DNA of 64,000 nucleotides, from positions 7,329-71,328 of the forward strand of contig JBOEHJ010000005.1 of assembly GCA_050633905.1 (NCBI GenBank). Reading direction: 5' to 3'. The position numbers were made by a program, and so were the translations under genes. Source of the DNA: JANQPX01 sp050633905 (GTDB taxonomy: Bacteria > Pseudomonadota > Alphaproteobacteria > Geminicoccales > Geminicoccaceae). Of the stretch, positions 26,713 to 35,988 are shown in pieces. Position 1 is the stretch's first letter, and each line of letters opens with the position of its first letter. Below the pieces are notes generated by a model that saw only the letters and a program-made list of their open reading frames with translations, ran no database searches and had not been told where the DNA came from.

Positions 26713-27668
26713 CGATCGATCCGGGGCTTCTTCTCTATCTCACCAGCCTGCTAACCATGGGCGGGCTCTACGGCATTCTCTGCCTCGGCCTCAACGTCCA
26801 ATGGGGCATGACCGGACTGTTCAACGCCGGCATCGCCGGCTTCTTCGCGATCGGTGCCTACACGGCGGCCATTCTTTCAACGCCGGCAGCTTCTAGCCAC
26901 CTCGGTGGTTTTGGCCTGCCGGTGGCTGTTGCTCTGATTTGCGCGATGGCCATCTCCGGCATGCTCGGCTGGGTGGTGGGGCGGGTCTGCATTCGCTTGA
27001 AGAGCGATTACCTGGCGATCGCCACCATCGGCATCGCCGAAATCCTTCGCCTGGTTGTGCGCAACGAGGATACAATTACGGCAGGCTCGCTCGGTATCAA
27101 AAACATCCCGAAGCCATTCGAGCATTGGGGGCCACCGTCGACCGATCTCGTCTTTCTCGGCATCGTCATCCTAGTGACGGCAGCGGTCTTCTTTTTTTGT
27201 CAGCGGATCCAGCATTCGCCCTGGGGGCGCACCATGCGCGCGATCCGGGACAACGAGATCGCCGCCCGTGCCTTTGGCAAAGACGTCGACGCCCTTCGTC
27301 TCCAGGCGTTCGCGATTGGCTCGGCAATCATGGGGCTCGGCGGCGCGCTGCAGGCCCATTATTTCAAGTTTCTCAGCCCGGAAGCTACCGAGCCGCTGCT
27401 CACCACATTTCTGGTGTGGGTGATGCTGATCGCTGGCGGCAGTGGCAACAACAAGGGCGCGGTGCTTGGTGCTGTTCTGATCTGGGTCCTTTGGTCATCG
27501 ACCGAATTGCTGTCCGGTCGCCTGCCCGAGGACTGGGCGGTCAAGCTTGCCTATATCCGGGTTCTGATGATCGGCTTTTTCCTACAGCTCGTGCTCCGGT
27601 TCTTCCCAGGTGGCCTCATCCCGGAACAGGCACGTTCCTATGGACCTGGCGCATCGCCGCCTCGATGA
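26709..27668 (+). CDS. Branched-chain-amino-acid-type ABC permease, LivM-like, first copy
   Basis: 319 residues with the LivM pattern: LCLGLNVQWGMTGLFNAGIAGFFAIGAY, LKSDYLAIATIGIAEILRLV, and GRTMRAIRDNEIAARAFGKDV near the C-terminal EAA region, ending with LRFFPGGLIPEQ. It overlaps the LivH-like gene by four bases. About 100 bases later comes a TIGR04076 gene that interrupts the transporter order. Confidence 0.87.
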   Translation: MTIDPGLLLYLTSLLTMGGLYGILCLGLNVQWGMTGLFNAGIAGFFAIGAYTAAILSTPAASSHLGGFGLPVAVALICAMAISGMLGWVVGRVCIRLKSDYLAIATIGIAEILRLVVRNEDTITAGSLGIKNIPKPFEHWGPPSTDLVFLGIVILVTAAVFFFCQRIQHSPWGRTMRAIRDNEIAARAFGKDVDALRLQAFAIGSAIMGLGGALQAHYFKFLSPEATEPLLTTFLVWVMLIAGGSGNNKGAVLGAVLIWVLWSSTELLSGRLPEDWAVKLAYIRVLMIGFFLQLVLRFFPGGLIPEQARSYGPGASPPR

Positions 27669-27771
27669 AGCCAGCTCGTCTCCTCCTTCGATGTCCAGAG
27701 GCTGCCCTCTGGTCATGCCGATGCATCACGTCTAAGATTCGTAAAATAATGGGATAAGAAACAGGGAAGAC

Positions 27772-28140
27772 ATGACGGTCGTGAGCGTCGATGATCGCTT
27801 TGAACTCTATGATCTCGAAGTTGAAGTTGTGGCCGGGGATCGGCCGATGGTGTGCGATCATCAGGCCGGTGAAACCTTTCAAGTCATCGGTGAAATGATC
27901 ATCTTTCCGGAAAACGGCAGGCGGCGGTTTCCGATGTATCCGCTCGCTGCCTTGCTTCCACTCCTTCCGGCGAAACAGCGACCGACCGACGACCATGACT
28001 GGATGACCACCGATGCCGAGATCGCCTGTCCCGATCCCCATTGTGGTGGTCGGTTTCGGATCACGCGTCTCGGCAAGCGCAGCTTCAGCCATGCCGAGAC
28101 GACGGTTGTGCCATTGCCACTCTCCGGCCCATCGACATGA
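27772..28140 (+). CDS. TIGR04076 family protein
   Basis: 122 residues. The pattern of a short N-terminal strand, a GETFQVIGEM element, a PENGRRRFPMYPLAALLPLLPA helix and a paired cysteine segment CPDPHC matches the TIGR04076 family of small proteins with unknown function, often found beside aldo/keto reductases and amino acid transporters. Here it overlaps the aldo/keto reductase by four bases (ATGA), supporting a joint role in the same catabolic step. Confidence 0.65.
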   Translation: MTVVSVDDRFELYDLEVEVVAGDRPMVCDHQAGETFQVIGEMIIFPENGRRRFPMYPLAALLPLLPAKQRPTDDHDWMTTDAEIACPDPHCGGRFRITRLGKRSFSHAETTVVPLPLSGPST

Positions 28141-29216
28141 TCACAGTGCCGGCAGTCGACCTTCGACCGGACTACCGAACTTCTAGGCTCATCAAGGGCG
28201 GCTGGCAGCTTGCCGGCGATCACGGCACGGTCGACCCGGCATCTGCCATTCGTGATATGGCAACCTTCGTCGAGGCCGGCATCGTCACGTTTGACTGCGC
28301 CGATATCTATACCGGCGTCGAAGAGATGATTGGCGCCTTTCTGGAGGATCTGAGGAGGCGTGCCGGGGGCTCTGCTGCGAGCGAAGTGCGCGTGCATACC
28401 AAGTTCGTGCCGGATGCCGCGGCGCTCGAAACCATCGATAAACGCCAGGTCGAAGCCGGTATCGATCGATCGCTGGGAAGGCTTGGCGTCGAGCGTCTCG
28501 ACTTGGTTCAGTTCCACTGGTGGGACTATACAGTTCCCGGCGCGCTCGACGTTTTGGGCTATCTCCAAAGCCTGAAAGACAAAGGCAAAATCCACCATCT
28601 CGGCCTCACCAATTTCGACCTCGATCATGTCAGGCAGTTCGCTGAAGCCGGGTTCGACATCACCTCGGTGCAAGTCCAGTATTCCTTGATCGACCAGCGG
28701 CCCTCCGGCGCGTTCGCTGATTTCTGTCGGCAGCATAAGGTCGCGATCTTCGCCTACGGTGTTCTGGCCGGCGGCTTTTTCTCGGATCGCTGGCTGGGCG
28801 TTGCCGATCCTGGCTACGCATTCGACAATCGTTCGCTAATCAAATACCGGCTGATCATCGATGAGTTCGGAGGTTGGTCGCTCTTTCAGAAGCTCCTGAC
28901 GGCGCTCAACGGAACGGCAAAGCGCCATGGCGTGAGCCTGGCGAATGCAGCACTTCGCGCGATGTACGATCACACCGACATCACGGCCATCATCCTGGGC
29001 GCCCGTTATGCCCATCATTTGACCGAGAATCTTCGAGCGCTTGCCTTCACGCCGGATGACGACGACAAGGAAGCGCTTGCGGCCGTTCTGGCGAAAAGAC
29101 GCGGGCCGTCGGGCCCGGTCTTCGGACTGGAACGGGATCGGACCACGCACCATGGGCAGATTTTCAAGAAAAACCTGAACGCCGACCCGGCAGATGCCGC
29201 CGATGCTTCGGCTTGA
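28137..29216 (+). CDS. Aldo/keto reductase
   Basis: 359-residue (beta/alpha)8 NADPH oxidoreductase. The catalytic tetrad is seen as Asp and Tyr in CADIYTG, Lys in HTKFVP and His in QFHWWDY; the fold's C-terminal nucleotide site is around AIILGARYAHHLTENL. It begins at ATG 28137 (ATGA overlap with the TIGR04076 gene), and its end overlaps the LivG-like gene by 23 bases. It is clearly paralogous to the AKR part of the fusion at 34446 (both have FHWWDY and GGWS-FQ). Confidence 0.9.
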   Translation: MITVPAVDLRPDYRTSRLIKGGWQLAGDHGTVDPASAIRDMATFVEAGIVTFDCADIYTGVEEMIGAFLEDLRRRAGGSAASEVRVHTKFVPDAAALETIDKRQVEAGIDRSLGRLGVERLDLVQFHWWDYTVPGALDVLGYLQSLKDKGKIHHLGLTNFDLDHVRQFAEAGFDITSVQVQYSLIDQRPSGAFADFCRQHKVAIFAYGVLAGGFFSDRWLGVADPGYAFDNRSLIKYRLIIDEFGGWSLFQKLLTALNGTAKRHGVSLANAALRAMYDHTDITAIILGARYAHHLTENLRALAFTPDDDDKEALAAVLAKRRGPSGPVFGLERDRTTHHGQIFKKNLNADPADAADASA

Positions 29217-29961
29217 GAACGTCAAAAAAGCCTTCGGCGCCGTACAGGCCATTGATGGGGTGAGTTTCGACGTCGAACAGGGGATGATGGCCGGCTTGAT
29301 CGGCCCTAATGGTGCCGGCAAGACGACGCTCTTCAACACCCTTGCAGGTCTGCACCGGCCCGATAGCGGTGCCATTCACCTAGATGGTCGTCGTATCGAT
29401 GGGTATGAGCCTCATGCCACATTCAAGGCAGGGCTCAGCCGGACGTTCCAGATCCCAAGACCTTTTCCGGAAATGACGGTGCTCGAAAACCTCATGCTTG
29501 TGCCCGAGCGTCAGGTTGGTGAGTCCTTTTGGAACAATTGGTTTCAGCCGGGATACGTTGAACGGCAAGAACGGGTCATCCGCGAGCAGGCTGTCGAGGT
29601 CGGCGGCTTTTGCGGACTAAGCTCCGTGATATCGGATCTCGCCGGCACGCTTTCGGGAGGGCAACTCAAGCTCTTGGAGCTTGCGCGTGTCCTGATGGCC
29701 AATCCAAAAATCATCCTCCTCGACGAGCCCGCGGCCGGCGTCAATCCAGCGCTTTTGGAGAGTCTGATCGAGAAGCTCTCGGAACTGAACCGGCGGGGCC
29801 AGAGTTTTTTGATCATCGAGCATAATATCGAGATGGTCATGACACTCTGCGATCCGGTGATGGTCATGGCGGCGGGACGGCTGATCTTCTCCGGCTCCGC
29901 CTCCGCCGCTCGAGAAGATCAGGCCGTTATCGATGCCTATCTCGGCGATCTACCGTCGTGA
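29194..29961 (+). CDS. Branched-chain-amino-acid-type ABC ATPase, LivG-like
   Basis: 255 residues. Walker A GPNGAGKTT, signature LSGGQLKLLELARVLM, Walker B IILLDEPAAGVNP, and the LivG-specific insertion between them (RPFPEMTVLENLMLVPERQ). It could start at 29194 or at ATG 29203. Only one LivG and one LivF are present for two permease pairs. Confidence 0.93.
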   Translation: MPPMLRLENVKKAFGAVQAIDGVSFDVEQGMMAGLIGPNGAGKTTLFNTLAGLHRPDSGAIHLDGRRIDGYEPHATFKAGLSRTFQIPRPFPEMTVLENLMLVPERQVGESFWNNWFQPGYVERQERVIREQAVEVGGFCGLSSVISDLAGTLSGGQLKLLELARVLMANPKIILLDEPAAGVNPALLESLIEKLSELNRRGQSFLIIEHNIEMVMTLCDPVMVMAAGRLIFSGSASAAREDQAVIDAYLGDLPS

Positions 29962-30692
29962 CGGCGAGGACGCCGATCCTTGACGTTAGCTCCTTGGTCG
30001 CCGGCTATCGGCCGGGCCTGCCGATCCTGCACGGTGTTTCCATCGAGGTCACAAAGGGTGAGGTGGTGACCATCATCGGCCCGAATGGTGCCGGTAAATC
30101 GACCCTCATCAAGGCGATCGCCGGATTTGTTCATGTCTCGGACGGACAGGTTTCGCTGGACGGTGCTACCATCACCAACCGGCCAGCGCATGAGTTGATC
30201 GGCCGTGGCCTCGCCTTCGTGCCGCAGCGGGAGAACGTCTTCACGTCACTTTCTGTTCAGGACAATCTCCGCATAGGTGGCTACGTGGTCGATCGAGAAC
30301 TGGACCAGCGGATCGAGCAGGCAGTTTCGATGTTTCCGATCCTTGCCGAGCGCCGCCGCGAAAAGGCGGCCGTGCTGTCCGGCGGCGAACGGCAGATGCT
30401 GGCGATCGCACGAGCGTTACTGCCGAAGCCACAGGTGATCATGCTGGACGAGCCAACCGCCGGACTAGCGCCAAGGATTGCTAACGAGGTGCTCGATCGT
30501 ATCCGGAATCTGGCCAGCGACGGCGTGGCTGTCCTGATGGTCGAGCAGAATGCCAAGGCTGCACTCAGGCGTTCCGATCGTGGCTACGTCCTGGTCGAGG
30601 GGCAAAACCGGGCAGCCGGCCCTGCCGGTGTCCTGCTTGAGGATCAAAAGCTTGGCGAAGCCTTTCTCGGCGGGCGAGGGAACAAGGCATGA
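29958..30692 (+). CDS. Branched-chain-amino-acid-type ABC ATPase, LivF-like
   Basis: 244 residues. Walker A GPNGAGKST, signature LSGGERQMLAIARALL, Walker B VIMLDEPTAGLAP, and the LivF motif GRGLAFVPQRENVFTSLSVQDN. GTG start at 29958 overlapping the LivG stop. Downstream it overlaps the second LivH-like gene by four bases, so all are translated coupled. Confidence 0.93.
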   Translation: MTARTPILDVSSLVAGYRPGLPILHGVSIEVTKGEVVTIIGPNGAGKSTLIKAIAGFVHVSDGQVSLDGATITNRPAHELIGRGLAFVPQRENVFTSLSVQDNLRIGGYVVDRELDQRIEQAVSMFPILAERRREKAAVLSGGERQMLAIARALLPKPQVIMLDEPTAGLAPRIANEVLDRIRNLASDGVAVLMVEQNAKAALRRSDRGYVLVEGQNRAAGPAGVLLEDQKLGEAFLGGRGNKA

Positions 30693-31597
30693 TTCTTCAA
30701 CATCTCGCCGACGGCATTCTGACGGGGGCTATCGTTTCGCTTGGCGCGATTGGCCTTTCCTTGACCATGCGCATCCTGAAGTTCGCCAATTTCTCCCATG
30801 CCGAGCTCCTCACCTGGGGGGCTTACGCCGCGCTCATCTTCCTGATCTTCGCGAAATCGATGGACGATGTGCTCGGTGGCCCGATCGGCCCCTTCTCCTT
30901 TGGCTGGTCTCTGATCGTAGCAGCCGTTCTGGCGGGTGGATTGACGGTCATCGCCGCCCTCCTGATCGACTACCTCGTCTTCGACAGGCTTCGCCATCGT
31001 GCTGGGCATATGACCTTGGTGTTCGCATCCTTCGGTGTCGCTCTTCTGGTGCGCAATCTGATCCTGATTGGGTTCGGCCCTGATCCCTACTACTATTCAC
31101 GCGAGCTGCAGATGGCGATCCGGCTGCCCTTCGATGTGCTGGTTCTCCCCGATCAGATTTTTGTCCTTTTACTGACAATCGTTTTGGTGGTGTTGCTTCA
31201 CCTGTTCCTGACCCGCAGCCGCGCTGGCATAGCGATGCGTGGTGTTGCCGAAAATCCATCGCTCGCCGCAGCCTGCGGCATCAATGTCGACGGGGTGATC
31301 CGCTGGACCTGGATTCTCGGCGGCATGGGAGCTGCAATTGCCGGCGTGCTCTACGGTCTCACCGTCCAGCTCAGGCCGGAACTCGGTTTCAGCCTGCTGC
31401 TCCCACTTTTCGCAGCAGTCGTTCTCGGCGGCACAGGCAGCATGTACGGTGCGGTAATCGGCGGCCTGATTGTCGGCATTTCGGAAAACCTCTCGGTGAT
31501 GATCATCCCAGCAAGCTACAAGCCGGCGATCCCATTCCTACTCATTATCCTGATCCTCTATGTGAAGCCCCATGGACTGTTCGGTGACGCCAGGTGA
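30689..31597 (+). CDS. Branched-chain-amino-acid-type ABC permease, LivH-like, second copy
   Basis: 302 residues, about eight membrane segments, starting ILQHLADGILTGAIVSLGAIGLSLTMRIL with the family's KFANFSHAELLTWGAY loop. It has the internal GTGSMYGAVIGGLIVGISENL element. It overlaps both neighbours by four bases. Clearly related to, but diverged from, the first LivH-like protein at 25792. Confidence 0.88.
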   Translation: MILQHLADGILTGAIVSLGAIGLSLTMRILKFANFSHAELLTWGAYAALIFLIFAKSMDDVLGGPIGPFSFGWSLIVAAVLAGGLTVIAALLIDYLVFDRLRHRAGHMTLVFASFGVALLVRNLILIGFGPDPYYYSRELQMAIRLPFDVLVLPDQIFVLLLTIVLVVLLHLFLTRSRAGIAMRGVAENPSLAAACGINVDGVIRWTWILGGMGAAIAGVLYGLTVQLRPELGFSLLLPLFAAVVLGGTGSMYGAVIGGLIVGISENLSVMIIPASYKPAIPFLLIILILYVKPHGLFGDAR

Positions 31598-32571
31598 TCG
31601 GTTTTTTTTCGTACTTGATCTTCTTCCTGATCATTGCCCTGATCTTCGGGATCGCGGTGCTCGGGCTCAATCTGCAATGGGGCTTCACCGGCCTCTTCAA
31701 TGCCGGCGTCGTCGGCTTCATGGCGGTCGGTGGCTATGGCACAGCGATCCTCATCGGACGGGAGCGGGACGCGATCGTCGGCGGCTTCGAGATGCCATTC
31801 GCTGTCGGGCTCGCAGGCGGCATGATTGCTGCCGGCATCGCAGCCTTGATCGTCGGCCTCGCCACCCTTCGCTTGCGCGAAGAATATCTTGCCGTGGCGA
31901 CTTTCGGGATTGCAGTGACGATCCAGCTGGTCGCACTCAATGCCGAGTGGCTGACCGGTGGCACACTGGGCCTCATCGGCTTGCCGCGGCCGCTGCACGA
32001 CTGGTTCGAGGGGCCGCTCGCCTATAATGGCTTCTACCTCGCTTTGGTAACCGCTGTGGTCGTCACCACCTACTTTGGCCTGGAGCGCATGGTACGCTCA
32101 CCCTGGGGGCGAACCTTAAAAGCGATCCGTGAAGATGAGGTCGCGGCATCCTCCCTCGGCAAGAACCCGACGCGCATCCGTCTCGAAGCATTCGTGCTCG
32201 GCTCGATGCTAATGGGCCTCGCAGGCGGGCTCTATGTTGGCTTCATCGGCTATGTCGGCCCCTTCGATTTTCTGCCCATCGTGACCTTCCAGATCTGGGC
32301 GATGCTGATCGTCGGCGGCAGCGCCAACAACCGCGGCGCCCTGCTCGGTGCCGTGCTGGTCTGGGGCATCTGGACATCGAGCGGCTACATCATCTCCAAG
32401 ACCGTGCCCGCCACCTACCAGGCGCAGAGCGGTGCCCTCCAGGTCATCCTGATCGGCCTGCTTCTCGTCCTAGCACTACTGTTCCGACCGCGCGGTCTGA
32501 TCGGCGAAGAAGCCCACGTCTCCCACCACGCTGTCACGCGCAGCGCGCCGACTTGTAAAGAGTCTTCCTGA
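31594..32571 (+). CDS. Branched-chain-amino-acid-type ABC permease, LivM-like, second copy
   Basis: 325 residues from GTG 31594. Contains LGLNLQWGFTGLFNAGVVGFMAVGGY, LREEYLAVATFGIAV and GRTLKAIREDEVAASSLGKNP, as in the first LivM-like protein. It ends with a soluble tail (HVSHHAVTRSAPTCKESS). The second binding protein starts about 60 bases downstream. Confidence 0.88.
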   Translation: MIGFFSYLIFFLIIALIFGIAVLGLNLQWGFTGLFNAGVVGFMAVGGYGTAILIGRERDAIVGGFEMPFAVGLAGGMIAAGIAALIVGLATLRLREEYLAVATFGIAVTIQLVALNAEWLTGGTLGLIGLPRPLHDWFEGPLAYNGFYLALVTAVVVTTYFGLERMVRSPWGRTLKAIREDEVAASSLGKNPTRIRLEAFVLGSMLMGLAGGLYVGFIGYVGPFDFLPIVTFQIWAMLIVGGSANNRGALLGAVLVWGIWTSSGYIISKTVPATYQAQSGALQVILIGLLLVLALLFRPRGLIGEEAHVSHHAVTRSAPTCKESS

Positions 32572-32634
32572 TGGGGCGTCTTGGCTTTATCGTTGTTTCA
32601 ACCGTTGAAGAACAAGGAATTTAGGGAGAACGTC

Positions 32635-33894
32635 ATGAGGAAAGTTCTATTTGCTGCCGCGGCGCTCAGTCTTGGGGCCGTAGGTCAGGTCCAGGCACAG
32701 GAATCTTGCCCGATCAAACTCGGCGTGGTTCTGCCGGCCAGCGGGCCTATGGGGCAGGTGGGTGAGCGTATCGCTGAAACCGGTCGGTTCGCCGCGGACC
32801 TCTTCAACGAGGCCGGCGGGGTCAAAGGGTGCGAGGTCGAGTATCTCCTGCGCGATACCCAAGGACAGCCGACTGTCGGTGTTGATGCAGCAAAGAGCCT
32901 GATCGACATTGAGGGGGTGCAGGCTCTGATCGGTGCGGTCAGCTCCGGCGTCAGCTTGCCGATCCTGACCTCGGTCGCGGTGCCGGCCAAGATCCCGCAG
33001 GTCTCCTGCTGTTCCTCTTCGCCAAGCTTCACCCAACTCTCGCAGGATGGTGAGACTGACGGCTACTGGTTCCGCACTTACGCCACCAGCCGTACCCAGG
33101 CGGCGATGGGCGCTCTCCTGACCACGGAGCAGGAGCGGAAAAAGACGGCTGTCATCTACGTCAATACCGATTTCGGGGTCAATCTGGCCAAGCAGTATAA
33201 GCAGGATCTGGAAAAGCTCGGCGGCACTGTGACAGAGATGGTCGCCTACAACGAAAGCCAGCAGTCCTACCGCGCCGAGGTAACCTCCGCCCTTGCCGGT
33301 GAGCCCGACTCGTTGTTCCTGGTGGCCTTTCCGGTGGACGGCGCCACGATCACGCGTGAGTGGCTGTCGCTCGGCGGCACCTCCAATCTGATCGTCAACA
33401 ACTCGCTACGCTCCGGCGACTATCTGGAGGCGGTCGGCGCCGACAATCTGAAGGATCTGGTCGGCTACGACAGCGCCCAGCCCCGAACGGACTCGGTTGC
33501 AACCTTCAATGCGCTGTTCGAGGAGCGTTTCCAGGGTCCGCCCGATGGTCCCGGCCTGCATTCGGTGTTCGATGCGGTCAATGTCGTGCTGCTGGCGATG
33601 GAAGCATCCGATGACATCACCGGCACGTCGATCCGTGACAACATCCGCGCCGTCACCTCACCTGATGGTGTCGAAGTCTATCCAGGCGTCGAGGGGATCA
33701 AACAGGGAAAGGCGTTGCTTGCTGAAGGCAAAACCATCCGCTATGTCGGCGCCACCGGCCCTCTGCAATTCGACCAATGGGGCGATGTCTCCGCGCCAAA
33801 ACTCACCTGGCGGTTTGAGGGTAACGAGAATGTCGAGATGGACTACTACTCGCTCGAAGACGTCGACGCGTTGATCAAGAAGCTCGACGGCTAG
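32635..33894 (+). CDS. Branched-chain-amino-acid-type ABC substrate-binding protein, second copy
   Basis: 419 residues with a Sec signal peptide (cleavage after VQA). The mature part begins ESCPIKLGVVLPASGPMGQ and contains a cysteine pair (QVSCCSSS) not seen in the first copy. It starts at ATG 32635 after AGGGAGA. The last gene of the transporter block, ended by a hairpin at its stop codon. Differences from the first copy suggest a different ligand. Confidence 0.88.
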   Translation: MRKVLFAAAALSLGAVGQVQAQESCPIKLGVVLPASGPMGQVGERIAETGRFAADLFNEAGGVKGCEVEYLLRDTQGQPTVGVDAAKSLIDIEGVQALIGAVSSGVSLPILTSVAVPAKIPQVSCCSSSPSFTQLSQDGETDGYWFRTYATSRTQAAMGALLTTEQERKKTAVIYVNTDFGVNLAKQYKQDLEKLGGTVTEMVAYNESQQSYRAEVTSALAGEPDSLFLVAFPVDGATITREWLSLGGTSNLIVNNSLRSGDYLEAVGADNLKDLVGYDSAQPRTDSVATFNALFEERFQGPPDGPGLHSVFDAVNVVLLAMEASDDITGTSIRDNIRAVTSPDGVEVYPGVEGIKQGKALLAEGKTIRYVGATGPLQFDQWGDVSAPKLTWRFEGNENVEMDYYSLEDVDALIKKLDG

Positions 33895-33909
33895 GTGGCG
33901 TGGCCACCT
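33893..33909 (+). repeat. Hairpin at the stop codon of the second binding-protein gene
   Basis: AGGTGGC-GTG-GCCACCT, perfect 7-bp stem, 3-base loop, starting inside the TAG stop codon, followed by ATGGACCTGGAC. It is a sister of the hairpin at 25704. Confidence 0.6.
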
Positions 33910-34036
33910 CATGGACCTGGACTGCCCTAGCCTAGTGAGAGGGTATGCGGCCAGGTTTGACGGGGTAAGTATTGCCTGCATGCCCTCGATCTTGGCGAAG
34001 GCGGAGGAAATCGAATGATGTGGACATTCTACTGAT

Positions 34037-34049
34037 GTGGTCACACCAC
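34037..34049. repeat. Short palindrome just upstream of the RidA gene
   Basis: GTGGTCACACCAC, perfect 5-bp arms around CAC, followed by TAG and then directly by the RidA start codon at 34054. Position suits an operator or a translational control hairpin. Confidence 0.55.
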
Positions 34050-34053
34050 TAGG

Positions 34054-34449
34054 ATGGCCGGGCGACGCCATATCTTTACCGGCTCGAAATATGAAGAGCT
34101 GGCCGGCTATTCCCGTGCCGTCGTCGTTGATGATCGGATCTTCGTCTCCGGCACGGTTGGTTATGACTTCAAGACCGGCGAATTGCCTTCGAGCGCTGCC
34201 GATCAGGCGGGCCAGGCGCTGGATACGATCGCCTGGAGCCTGGAGCAGGCTGGCTCCGGCCTTGGCGACATCGTACGGGTTCGGGTCTATGTCCCCGATC
34301 CGGATGATGTCGTCGACGTCTCCAAGGTGCTGAAGAAACGTCTTGGCCCGGCCTATCCTGCCAACACCACGATCTGCGCGCCGCTCGCGGTGCCGGAATG
34401 CAAGGTCGAAATCGAGGTCGAAGCGATCCGCGGCTCAGCCGTCGAATGA
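34054..34449 (+). CDS. RidA-family enamine/imine deaminase
   Basis: 131 residues. Typical RidA: SRAVVVDDRIFVSGTVGYDF, QALDTIAWSLEQAGSGLGDIV, VRVYV, and CKVEIEVEAIRG at the end, with the P-A-N-T-T substrate loop (AYPANTT). The catalytic Arg expected in the VRVRVYV strand region is present. It precedes, with an ATGA overlap, a gene that itself ends in a RidA domain, so two Rid proteins are coupled in one transcript. The ribosome-binding site is poor and sits in the palindrome region. Confidence 0.88.
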   Translation: MAGRRHIFTGSKYEELAGYSRAVVVDDRIFVSGTVGYDFKTGELPSSAADQAGQALDTIAWSLEQAGSGLGDIVRVRVYVPDPDDVVDVSKVLKKRLGPAYPANTTICAPLAVPECKVEIEVEAIRGSAVE

Positions 34450-35936
34450 CGAAGCCGTTGGAAAGAACGACGCTCGCGCCAGGGCTTGAGATCTGCCGGA
34501 TCACCACAGGCCTTTGGCAGATGGCGGATCAGGAACGGGATGGCCGCGCCATCGATCTCGATACGCTGGCCAACGTGCTGGTCGACTATGCCGAGGATGG
34601 CTTCGACAGCTTTGATATGGCCGATCACTACGGCAGCGCCGAGCTTGTCGCTGGGCGGGCGGCCGCCCGCTTGGTTGACAAGGGAGGGCGTGCTCCGGCC
34701 ATCCTGACCAAATGGGTGCCTGAGCCCGGACCGATAACACCGGACGTGGTCCGTGACGGTGTTCGACAACGGCTTGACCGGCTCGGTCTCGAACGTCTCG
34801 ACCTTCTCCAATTCCATTGGTGGGACTACAGCCACCCCGGCTATCTGGACGTGATGACCGAGCTTATGCGGCTCCGTGAGGAAGGCTTGATCGGCCATCT
34901 CGGCGTGACCAACTTCGACACGGCACATCTCCGCCTTCTGGTCAAAAATGGCATCGAAATCGCCACAAATCAGATCTGCTTCTCGTTGCTCGACCGGCGA
35001 GCCGCGGACGGCATGACTGATTTTTGCCTCGAGCATGGCGTCCGGTTACTGGCCTTCGGTACTCTTGGCGGCGGCTTTCTCAGCGAGCGTTGGCAAGTCA
35101 ACGATCCGCCCGCGGCGGCGGAGGTGGGCGATTGGAGCAAGATGAAATACCGGCGCTACATTGAGGCGGCCGGAGGTTGGTCGGCGTTTCAGGGCCTGCT
35201 GCGGACGTTGGCAGATGTCGCCGAGAAGCATGGTGCTTCGATCGCGAATATTGCCACGCGCTGGGTTCTCGAGCAGCCAGCGGTCGCAGCGGTAATCGTT
35301 GGTGCTAGGCTTGGCGAGCGTGATCATCGCGCCGACAATCGTCGTTTGTTCAGCCTCCAGCTTGATCATGAGGACAAGGACAGAATCAACCGATCGATCG
35401 CGTCGATCGTCTCTATTCCGGGCGACTGTGGTGACGAATATCGAAAGCCGCCCTTTCTGACGGCGTCCGGCGATCTCAGCCACCACCTGAATGAAATGCC
35501 CAAGGCCTATGTCGTGACACCGTCAAGTCACCGCCCGGCTCGCAGCCGTGTCGATACCGGATCGGCAACTGAAGCGGCTTGTGGTTACAGTCGTGCCATT
35601 CGAGCCGGCGATCGGATCCTGGTTTCCGGCACCACCGCGACCCATGGAGCGGGCGGCGTTGTCTGTCCAGGTGATGTCGAGGGGCAGACGACCCACATTC
35701 TGGACAAGATCGAGGCGGCGATCACAGCACTTGGCGGTAGCATCGAAGACGTGGTCAGAACGCGGATTTACATGAAAGATGCTTCTCGCTGGGAGGAGGC
35801 CGCACGCGCGCATGGTCGGGTTTTCGGCGAAGTGCTGCCGGCAAATACGTTGATTGAGGTCAAGGATCTGGTCGGGGACTACGAGGTGGAAATCGAAGCT
35901 GAGGCGATGGTCTCGTCGCATGACCACCTCATTTGA
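34446..35936 (+). CDS. Aldo/keto reductase-RidA fusion protein
   Basis: 496 residues with two recognisable domains. Residues about 1-335 are an aldo/keto reductase: tetrad Asp/Tyr in MADHYGSAE, Lys in ILTKWVP, His in LQFHWWDY. Residues about 370-490 are a RidA domain: SRAIRAGDRILVSGTTAT, IEDVVRTRIYMKD, VLPANTLIEVKDL, YEVEIEAEAMV. There is no frameshift between them. A fused enzyme could reduce a carbonyl and hydrolyse an imine on the same substrate. It overlaps RidA by four bases. The AKR part is a paralogue of the protein at 28137. Confidence 0.85.
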   Translation: MTKPLERTTLAPGLEICRITTGLWQMADQERDGRAIDLDTLANVLVDYAEDGFDSFDMADHYGSAELVAGRAAARLVDKGGRAPAILTKWVPEPGPITPDVVRDGVRQRLDRLGLERLDLLQFHWWDYSHPGYLDVMTELMRLREEGLIGHLGVTNFDTAHLRLLVKNGIEIATNQICFSLLDRRAADGMTDFCLEHGVRLLAFGTLGGGFLSERWQVNDPPAAAEVGDWSKMKYRRYIEAAGGWSAFQGLLRTLADVAEKHGASIANIATRWVLEQPAVAAVIVGARLGERDHRADNRRLFSLQLDHEDKDRINRSIASIVSIPGDCGDEYRKPPFLTASGDLSHHLNEMPKAYVVTPSSHRPARSRVDTGSATEAACGYSRAIRAGDRILVSGTTATHGAGGVVCPGDVEGQTTHILDKIEAAITALGGSIEDVVRTRIYMKDASRWEEAARAHGRVFGEVLPANTLIEVKDLVGDYEVEIEAEAMVSSHDHLI

Positions 35937-35988
35937 TTGCAAACGGCCGAGCGCTCGCGTTAGCCTAGTCTGACAAGGGATCCCTCCG

